DNA of 6,140 nt from CAYRVX01 sp964642165. Lineage in GTDB: Bacteria > Planctomycetota > Phycisphaerae > SM23-33. Position numbers and translations under genes: made by a program. The notes beneath the pieces were generated by a model, which was not told where the DNA came from, did no database searches, and was given only the letters and a program-made list of their open reading frames with translations. Shown in pieces: positions 1 to 4,118 of this stretch (its first letter is position 1; the number at the start of each line of letters is the position of its first letter). The stretch covers positions 1-6,140 of the forward strand of contig CAZXOC010000373.1 in the NCBI GenBank assembly GCA_964642165.1. Reading direction: 5' to 3'.

Positions 1-649
1 TCCCCGTCCCCGTGACGGTCGAGTAGGTGAACGAGAGGAGTTGCCGATCCGGCACCGGGGGCTCGGGGATCGCGCCCGGTACCACGCCGAACGTGTAGAA
101 GTTGTTGTCCTGCTGCTCCTTGAAGTTGTACGTGGCGGCCGGCAGGTCCGCGACGTACAGGCTCAAAGGGCGCCCGCCGCCCTCGTCGATCGTCAGGTTC
201 CACCCCGTGTCCACGAAGGTCCCGGCGGGGGCGAAGTCGCGCACGACGTTGTCCACCGTGCCCTGTGGATCACCAAAGCGGTCGTCTACCGTGACGAAGA
301 CGGTGGCCGCGGACGTGAGGTCCACCTGGTAGTTGACGGCGGCACCGGCGCTGTCCTTGTCGGTGTTGAAGGTGCGAATGTACTCGGCGCCCTCCATGAA
401 CGTCGGGGTGTCCGCCCACGGGTACGTGCGGTCGGAGAAGACCAGGTTGCCGTTGATCAGGCCGCCGGCCTCCATCGCCAGCGGCAGGCTGTTGCCGTCG
501 TAGATACCATAGGGGTCTCTGTCGCCCGAGGCGCCGCCGGTCCGATCGATCACCGTCAGAACGCCGGCGTTGGCGAGATTCGCACCCAGCAATGCCCCAG
601 CCATCAGCGCAACACAAAGGCCCAGCCTGCTGAACTGTCGCATCCTCAT
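1..649 (-). CDS. Secreted beta-rich protein of unknown function, 3' end beyond the window
   Basis: An open minus-strand frame runs from an ATG at 649 to the window edge: 216 complete codons and no stop. Residues 1-28 are a good signal peptide, with a basic start (MRMRQFSRLG), a hydrophobic core and an AxA-type site (LANA then GVL). The mature part is Gly/Asp/Thr-rich with alternating strands, including VFVTVDDRFG near residues 117-126, FVDTGWNLTI near 145-154 and PLSLYVADLP near 161-170. I infer an exported beta-sandwich protein. No catalytic motif is visible and I do not recognise the family firmly. An IPEP at 194-197 resembles a PEP motif but is not followed by a membrane segment, so a sorting signal, if present, lies outside the window. 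The start at 649 is preferred over 643 because GGGAGAGG ends 4 bases before it. It has its own promoter and lies downstream of the PEP-CTERM gene on the same strand. Its existence is well supported; its function is unknown. Confidence 0.85.
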   Translation of the reverse strand, partial: MRMRQFSRLGLCVALMAGALLGANLANAGVLTVIDRTGGASGDRDPYGIYDGNSLPLAMEAGGLINGNLVFSDRTYPWADTPTFMEGAEYIRTFNTDKDSAGAAVNYQVDLTSAATVFVTVDDRFGDPQGTVDNVVRDFAPAGTFVDTGWNLTIDEGGGRPLSLYVADLPAATYNFKEQQDNNFYTFGVVPGAIPEPPVPDRQLLSFTYSTVTGTG

Positions 650-735
650 TTTACCTCTCCCTTTTGCAGGAATCGCATACCGCAAATGTGCCCTGGGAAG
701 GCCATCCTCCAACCGCGGACAAGATAGCCTCCCAT
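646..735 (-). CDS. Possible 29-residue leader peptide overlapping the next start codon
   Basis: Between the promoter at 752-779 and the gene starting at 649, the minus strand has an ATG at 735 with GAGG ending about 9 bases upstream. The 29-codon frame begins MGGYLVRGWR. It ends in TGA at 648-646, overlapping the downstream ATG by the ATGA arrangement typical of translational coupling. Against it, my count of G/C at third codon positions is only about 60 percent, far below the confident genes here, and no known leader motif such as a run of one amino acid is visible. It could be a coupling leader or a chance frame in untranslated leader RNA. Confidence 0.2.
   Translation of the reverse strand: MGGYLVRGWRMAFPGHICGMRFLQKGEVK
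654..661 (-). promoter_or_regulatory. Ribosome binding site of the left-edge secreted protein
   Basis: The minus strand reads GGGAGAGG, then TAAA, then ATG at 649. The GGAG core lies 7 bases before that ATG, against 13 for the second in-frame ATG at 643, which decides the start. The same AAGGGAGAGG string precedes the transglutaminase-like gene at 4119. Confidence 0.65.
663..686 (-). promoter_or_regulatory. Leader hairpin just upstream of the ribosome binding site
   Basis: Arms 663-670 (tttgcagg) and 680-686 (ccgcaaa) pair over 7 base pairs with one bulged A, around a 9-base loop. The hairpin sits 1 base upstream of the GGGAGAGG ribosome binding site of the gene starting at 649 and inside the possible leader peptide. 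It could affect translation initiation. No known riboswitch was recognised. Confidence 0.3.
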
Positions 736-751
736 CTTTGCAACCTCGCCC

Positions 752-779
752 AGTATACCACGGGCCGGCCGTCTGTCAA
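752..779 (-). promoter_or_regulatory. Housekeeping-type promoter of the left-edge secreted protein
   Basis: The minus strand has a perfect -35 box TTGACA (779-774), a 16-base spacer and a -10 box TATACT (757-752). This is an almost ideal sigma-70-type promoter in a very GC-rich background. Predicted transcription starts near 745, leaving about 96 bases of leader before the ATG at 649. The flanks (C before the -35 box; GG on both sides of the -10 box) match those of the promoter at 2276-2303. Confidence 0.75.
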
Positions 780-911
780 GCCCGTTTCTCGCCGAAAACC
801 GTCCCGCGCAAAGACGTTAGGCGCCCCTCCTCGCCCGGGTCCCTTGCCAAGGAACCCGTCGTCCGACCGCCCGATCACCGGCACCGCGCCGTCCTCGGCG
901 GCAAGACGCCA

Positions 912-940
912 GCGGGCCCTCGCGCGGGGGCTCGCCGTTG
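912..940 (+). repeat. 29-base dispersed hairpin repeat, copy 1
   Basis: This 29-base segment is identical to 2471-2499. It consists of a left arm GCGGGCCC, an 8-base loop TCGCGCGG, a right arm GGGCTCGC and a tail CGTTG. The arms pair over 8 positions as RNA read from the plus strand, one of them a G-U pair; on the minus strand that position would be a C-A mismatch. Copy 1 lies in the gap between the two minus-strand genes. The size and hairpin form resemble a REP-like intergenic element, but copy number elsewhere cannot be seen here. Confidence 0.7.
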
Positions 941-983
941 TGGCCCGACCCGCCCCGTCGGACGAGGCGCGGGAGCTGATCGA

Positions 984-1005
984 GCTGTCGCTGTCGCTGT
1001 CGCTG
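984..1005 (+). repeat. Short 6-base tandem repeat
   Basis: The unit GCTGTC occurs three times in a row, followed by a partial GCTG. Read in the coding-like frame it gives alternating Leu and Ser. It may be slippage-prone; alternatively it is simply Leu/Ser codon repetition. Confidence 0.6.
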
Positions 1006-1103
1006 CTCGAGGGCCTCCAGGCCGTCCTGGAACTCCAGCGGACGCGGCCGAAGGCGTCGGCGGAGCGTTAGGCCGACTGAACGGCTCCCGGGGCATAGAG
1101 AAT

Positions 1104-1129
1104 GGGCCCTCCGCGGAGGCGAAGGGCCC
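1104..1129. terminator. Terminator-like hairpin downstream of the PEP-CTERM gene
   Basis: The arms GGGCCCT (1104-1110) and AGGGCCC (1123-1129) are perfect complements around a 12-base loop. Inside lies a second palindrome, CCTCCGCGGAGG (1108-1119), which could form instead. It sits 34 bases past the stop of the minus-strand gene at 1164 and 32 bases past the plus-strand TAG at 1071, so it could serve both directions. There is no proper T-run on either side (ATTCTCTAT on the minus strand), so it is only a candidate intrinsic terminator. Confidence 0.4.
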
Positions 1130-1163
1130 GGTGGGGTCCGATTCTGCGGCGTCGCCGATCGGC

Positions 1164-2165
1164 TCAGCGGCGTTTGCGGCGGATCAGGACGCCAAAAGCG
1201 CCGATCGCCAGCAGCCCCAGCGTTGCCGGCTCGGGGGCCACGACCGCGCCCGCCTTGTAGCAGAAGAAGTCGATGTCGTACGCGCAGGCCGAGTCGGTCT
1301 GCCCGGCGCCCATGCCGATGTAGCTGTCGTCGTAGTCACTGCCGTCGCCGGCCGTGACGATGAAGTCATCCGACACCAGCGAGCCGTCCTTCCAGACACG
1401 CACCAGGTGCGTGCCGGTATCGGTGGTGTCCTCCTCGATCGTGATCCAGAACTCGTGCCACTGCGTCGGGTCCAGCACGAGCTGGTTCAGCGTGCCGGGG
1501 GTCTCCCCGGTGTCCACGGTGTCGGTCCTGCTGTTCCCGTTGAGGTTGTTTATCACCAGCCCGTCGGCGTTCAAGGCGCCGCTGTCCGACGCCAGCGCCA
1601 GCGAGAAGGAGACGTTCATGTCGCCGCTGGACTGGCGGACGCTGAAGTTGCCCTTCCCGCCGTCGTGGAGGACGTGCCCGTCGCCGCCGGCCGGCCACGG
1701 TACGACCCCGCCGCTGCCGTTGGGATGACCATCGTCCAACGGGGCGGTGGTCGCCACACGCGCGCGGAACGTGATCGTGATCCCGTCGTCCAGGACGGTG
1801 TCGTTCGAGTCCCCCGCGATGAGCTGCGCGAAGTAGATCTTCCTGTTGCTGCCCGGGTCGCCCATCCCGTAGTCCCTCGGGTCGCCGGTGTCCTGGATGC
1901 GAAGGAAATTGACCGCGTTCTCCGACAGGGCCATGGCGCCACCGGGACGGCCGGCGCCGATCATCGTCTCATCCCACTGATCGGACCCGTTGTCGTGGCT
2001 CCATGTGCCGTCCAGCGCGGTGAAGTCGGCGCCCCCGGCGGCGGCGTCCCCCGTGTAGCAGTAGTCCCACCCACCGACGGGAGGGAGGTACACGGGCGCC
2101 GCCGAAGAGACCGACGCAGTGGCCAGAAGGAACGCAACACCAGCGAAGCTTGCCAACGTCCTCAT
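1164..2165 (-). CDS. PEP-CTERM sorted extracellular protein, LamG/ConA-like beta-sandwich
   Basis: A complete 333-residue exported protein. Residues 1-23 are a signal peptide (MRTLASFAGVAFLLATASVS, then a small-residue cleavage site). The C-terminus is a textbook exosortase substrate tail: PEP at 311-313, a hydrophobic segment (about 315-328) and a basic end, RRKRR. In this family the tail directs export and cleavage/anchoring by an exosortase, which is not in this window. The middle is Gly/Asp-rich and beta-stranded; QWHEFWITIEED (235-246) followed by VRVWKDG (255-261) looks like a concanavalin-like jelly roll that could bind glycan, an inference only. Cysteines are few (36, 294, 302). The start at 2165 is chosen because GGAGG lies 8 bases upstream and the signal peptide begins there; the in-frame extension to 2303 would run into the promoter. 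It has its own promoter. The sorting class is confident; the substrate is unknown. Confidence 0.93.
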   Translation of the reverse strand: MRTLASFAGVAFLLATASVSSAAPVYLPPVGGWDYCYTGDAAAGGADFTALDGTWSHDNGSDQWDETMIGAGRPGGAMALSENAVNFLRIQDTGDPRDYGMGDPGSNRKIYFAQLIAGDSNDTVLDDGITITFRARVATTAPLDDGHPNGSGGVVPWPAGGDGHVLHDGGKGNFSVRQSSGDMNVSFSLALASDSGALNADGLVINNLNGNSRTDTVDTGETPGTLNQLVLDPTQWHEFWITIEEDTTDTGTHLVRVWKDGSLVSDDFIVTAGDGSDYDDSYIGMGAGQTDSACAYDIDFFCYKAGAVVAPEPATLGLLAIGAFGVLIRRKRR

Positions 2166-2167
2166 AT

Positions 2168-2209
2168 TCCTGTCCTCCGATGTGAAACAGGACCGAAATG
2201 CTCGGCTGT
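2168..2209 (-). promoter_or_regulatory. Mutually exclusive leader hairpins at the PEP-CTERM ribosome binding site
   Basis: In the leader of the minus-strand gene at 2165, the segment 2187-2190 can pair two ways. In one fold 2206-2209 and 2202-2205 pair with 2187-2190 and 2193-2196 (8 pairs, 2-base bulge), leaving the ribosome binding site free. In the other, 2187-2192 pairs with 2168-2173 (TCCTGT with ACAGGA, 6 pairs), placing the GGAGG ribosome binding site (2178-2174) inside a 13-base loop. This could be a translational switch or simply two weak alternatives. No ligand class was recognised. Confidence 0.3.
2174..2178 (-). promoter_or_regulatory. Ribosome binding site fixing the PEP-CTERM gene start
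   Basis: GGAGG on the minus strand ends 8 bases before the ATG at 2165. It decides the start against the longer in-frame candidates upstream, which have no such site and no signal-peptide N-terminus. Confidence 0.75.
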
Positions 2210-2275
2210 GGGTCGCCGCCGCAGACTGCGCAGCCGCTCCGGCCCACATCCGGACTCTCCACAGATGCACCCACC

Positions 2276-2303
2276 AATATACCCGGAAACCGGACCATGT
2301 CAA
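2276..2303 (-). promoter_or_regulatory. Housekeeping-type promoter of the PEP-CTERM gene
   Basis: A perfect -35 box TTGACA (2303-2298), a 16-base spacer and a -10 box TATATT (2281-2276) on the minus strand. Predicted transcription starts near 2269, giving a leader of about 104 bases. The surrounding context (CTTGACA, then GGTATATTGG) mirrors the other minus-strand promoter, including spacer length. Confidence 0.75.
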
Positions 2304-2541
2304 GTCCTAACTCCTGTTTTTGATTCGGGTTCGGCTGCCGTGCCGCGGGCGCGATCAAGACGGTCCGACCTGGGCGCGGGGCCGGCGGGCGCCTGACGCC
2401 TGCGGGCCCCTCGACGCCGGCGCGTGACTTGTCCTCTCGCCGGGGGTTCTAATCCCGGGTAGCGCGATGGGCGGGCCCTCGCGCGGGGGCTCGCCGTTGC
2501 GTGCCTCGCCAAGCCCAGGCCCGGAAAGGATGGTGCAGAGC
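2304..2541 (+). other. Hairpin-rich upstream region of the rightward genes
   Basis: I see no gene here. Three consecutive stem-loops stand out. At 2378-2410, GGGGCC/GGCCCC flanks an inner GGCG/CGCC with a 4-base bulge. At 2440-2458, CCGGG/CCCGG surrounds a 9-base loop. At 2470-2495 is the 29-base repeat copy, with a 9-pair stem. A very weak promoter candidate for the gene at 2542 is TTGTCC (2429-2434), 15 bases, TAATCC (2450-2455), overlapping the middle hairpin. In contrast to the leftward gene, no near-consensus promoter faces right, so the true rightward promoter is unassigned. Confidence 0.4.
2471..2499 (+). repeat. 29-base dispersed hairpin repeat, copy 2
   Basis: Identical over 29 bases to 912-940 and in the same orientation. 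Here the base before it (G at 2470) extends the stem to 9 pairs with the C at 2495, including one G-U pair, around an 8-base loop. It lies 42 bases before the start codon of the ThuA-DUF1080 gene, so it is probably in that gene's leader RNA. The sequences diverge immediately on both sides, which argues for a discrete element rather than a longer duplication. Confidence 0.7.
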
Positions 2542-4044
2542 ATGACTTCCTCGACCCGTACGACAGCTTGCGTTGTGGCGGTGGCGTTGTGCGCGGGCCT
2601 CTCGGCCTCGCCGGCGCTCGCCGTCGAGCCGTTCCTCGCGGAGTTCCTCCCGGCGGCCGAGGGCAAGCGGATCGCCGCCGCCGCCCCGGCCGAGGCGTCC
2701 GCGAAGCCCGCCCGCCCGCGGAAGGTCCTCGTCTTCACCGAGGGCAAGCGCGGGCTCGTTCGCCGCGGGACGGCGACCACCTACGTCGCCCACAAGTCCG
2801 CCCCGCACTGCGCCGAGGCCGTCGCCGTCCTGGGGCGCAAGACCGGCGCGTACCAGGCCGTCGTGACCGACGACGCCAGGCACTTCGAGCCGGACCGCCT
2901 GAAGGCCTTCGACGCCGTCGCGGTCGCCAACGCCTACCTCGAGCGCGTCCTGTTCTCGGTCGACGCCGCCGAGCACGAGCGCCTCGCCCCGCGCCGCAAG
3001 GCCCTGATGGACTTCGTCGCCGGCGGCAAGGGCTTCGTCGGCATCCACACCGCCACGATCGAGGCCCTCGGCTGGCCCGAGTACAACCGCATGGTCGGCG
3101 GCATCCATCGCGGCCACGCCTGGCACGCCCACCAGTCCGTGCCCATCGAGCTGGACGACCCCCGCCACCCGCTCACCGCCGCGTTCGAGGGCCGGGGCTT
3201 CGCCATCCAGGACGACGTCTACGAGCTGGCCGCACCGTACTCGCGCGACGCCGTCCGCGTGCTGATGAGCGTCTACACCGCCAAGGCCCCCAAGAGCCCG
3301 ACGGCCTACCGCCGCGACGGCGACTACCCCGTCAGTTGGGTCAAGGCCCACGGCCGGGGGCGGGTCTTCTGTACGACCCTCGGCCACAGCCCCGCGACGT
3401 TCCGCAACGCCAAGGTGCTGCGGCACGTCCTGGACGGCGTGCAGTTCGCCCTGGGCGACCTGAAGGCCGACGCGACGCCCCTGGGCCTGCCCGCCGCCCG
3501 CCGGCCCACGGGGCTCGCCGACGAGGCCGGCTGGGTCGCCCTGTTCAACGGCAGGGACTTCACCGGCTGGAAGCTCGCCGAGAAGGACAAGGCCCACTGG
3601 CAGGTCCGCGACGGCGTGATGCGCTTCGACGGCAAGGGCCCGACGCTCTGGACGGCCGAGTCGTACGGCGACTTCTCCCTGAAGGTCGACTGGCGCTTCT
3701 CCCGCGAGGGCGACAGCGGCGTCTTCGTCCGCGGCAGCGGCAGGGGGCAGATCAACATCTGGACGTGGGCGATGGGCAGCGGCGAGATGTGGAGCTTCCG
3801 CGGCGGCGCGAAGGGCGACGACAAGAAGCTCTACACGCCCAGCACCAACGCCGACAAGCCCGTCGGCGAGTGGAACACCTTCATCATCACCGCGAAGGGC
3901 GAGTCGCTGACCGTCGTGCTCAACGGGCGGGAGGTCATCTCGAAGGCCCCGATCAAGGGCCTCCCCGCCAGCGGCCCCATCGCCCTCCAGCGCCACGGCA
4001 ACCCCATCGAGTTCAAGGCGATCTACCTGAAGAAGCTCAAGTAG
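2542..4044 (+). CDS. Secreted ThuA-like / DUF1080 (3-keto-disaccharide hydrolase) fusion
   Basis: A 500-residue protein with a signal peptide at 1-27 (core ACVVAVALCAGL, then a site near ALA). Residues about 60-308 are a ThuA-like glutamine-amidotransferase fold, seen in GGKGFVGIHT (161-170), WPEYNRMVGG (178-187), DDVYEL (224-229) and GRGRVFCTTLGH (271-282). Where true amidotransferases carry the nucleophile Cys, GIHTA places His169, as in this family. After a short linker, residues about 329-499 form DUF1080, the Pfam 3-keto-disaccharide hydrolase family: WVALFNGRDFTGWK (331-344), GDFSLKVDWRF (376-386), DSGVFVRG (391-398), QINIW (403-407) and GEWNTF (442-447). I infer extracytoplasmic processing of oxidised sugars. 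Start 2542 has AAGGA 11 bases upstream; an in-frame ATG at 2530 is possible but overlaps that AAGGA. The gene may lead an operon with the next one. Domain calls are confident; the substrate is not known. Confidence 0.93.
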   Translation: MTSSTRTTACVVAVALCAGLSASPALAVEPFLAEFLPAAEGKRIAAAAPAEASAKPARPRKVLVFTEGKRGLVRRGTATTYVAHKSAPHCAEAVAVLGRKTGAYQAVVTDDARHFEPDRLKAFDAVAVANAYLERVLFSVDAAEHERLAPRRKALMDFVAGGKGFVGIHTATIEALGWPEYNRMVGGIHRGHAWHAHQSVPIELDDPRHPLTAAFEGRGFAIQDDVYELAAPYSRDAVRVLMSVYTAKAPKSPTAYRRDGDYPVSWVKAHGRGRVFCTTLGHSPATFRNAKVLRHVLDGVQFALGDLKADATPLGLPAARRPTGLADEAGWVALFNGRDFTGWKLAEKDKAHWQVRDGVMRFDGKGPTLWTAESYGDFSLKVDWRFSREGDSGVFVRGSGRGQINIWTWAMGSGEMWSFRGGAKGDDKKLYTPSTNADKPVGEWNTFIITAKGESLTVVLNGREVISKAPIKGLPASGPIALQRHGNPIEFKAIYLKKLK

Positions 4045-4052
4045 CTCCCCGG

Positions 4053-4087
4053 CTCGGGCGGGTCCCGGCGGCCGCCCCCCGCCCGGG
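4053..4087 (+). terminator. GC-rich hairpin between the two rightward genes
   Basis: CTCGGGCGGG (4053-4062) pairs with CCCGCCCGGG (4078-4087) over 10 positions with one G-U pair, around a 15-base loop that itself contains the palindrome GCGGCCGC. It begins 8 bases after the stop of the ThuA-DUF1080 gene. With no T-run it may be a partial terminator, an mRNA-stabilising hairpin or neither. If it terminates strongly, the next gene would need its own promoter, and I see no good one in the 74-base gap. Confidence 0.35.
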
Positions 4088-4107
4088 AAGGCCGCGCGGG
4101 AGCCGAA

Positions 4108-4115
4108 GGGAGAGG
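4108..4115 (+). promoter_or_regulatory. Ribosome binding site of the transglutaminase-like gene
   Basis: GGGAGAGG, then ACC, then ATG at 4119. It decides the start: the same frame is open far upstream across the previous gene, but that part is Arg/Pro-rich low-complexity sequence with no start context. Confidence 0.75.
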
Positions 4116-4118
4116 ACC

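Larger units (their letters stand above)
844..1071 (+). other. Coding-like plus-strand stretch with no good start; possible gene remnant or small gene
   Basis: The plus-strand frame ending in TAG at 1069-1071 has coding-like composition. Over the last 43 codons (from a GTG at 940) I count G or C at 35, 21 and 40 of 43 first, second and third positions, the bias of genuine genes in high-GC genomes. The peptide ends in a plausible amphipathic helix, starting near ARELIELSLS and continuing through EGLQAVLELQ, and the frame converges on the PEP-CTERM gene. No ATG opens this frame. Candidate starts are a TTG at 844 (76 residues) or the GTG at 940 (43 residues), neither with a clear ribosome binding site. 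The 29-base repeat at 912-940 lies inside it. It could be the tail of a degraded gene, a small unrecognised gene or chance composition. No family was recognised. Confidence 0.25.

Noticed and set aside
194..197. IPEP in the left-edge protein as a PEP-CTERM signal
   Set aside because: Coordinates are protein residues. It is followed by polar residues (PVPDRQ), not by a transmembrane stretch and basic tail.
2166..2303. 46-residue N-terminal extension of the PEP-CTERM protein
   Set aside because: It would start inside the -35 box and bury the signal peptide; GGAGG upstream of 2165 supports the shorter form.
570..2396. A 608-codon plus-strand open frame across the PEP-CTERM gene
   Set aside because: It crosses both minus-strand promoters and lies antisense to a confident gene. 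Only its 844-1071 neighbourhood was considered, and that lies in a different frame.
2440..2458. tRNA T-arm-like sequence (GGTTCTAATCC), possible tRNA remnant or attachment site
   Set aside because: The loop has T instead of a purine at position 57, the stem does not form 5 pairs in tRNA register, and no acceptor, D or anticodon arm is found around it.
2568..4118. Upstream extension of the transglutaminase-like frame by 517 codons
   Set aside because: The frame is open but out of phase with the ThuA-DUF1080 gene and reads as Arg/Pro-rich filler. The signal peptide and ribosome binding site put the start at 4119.
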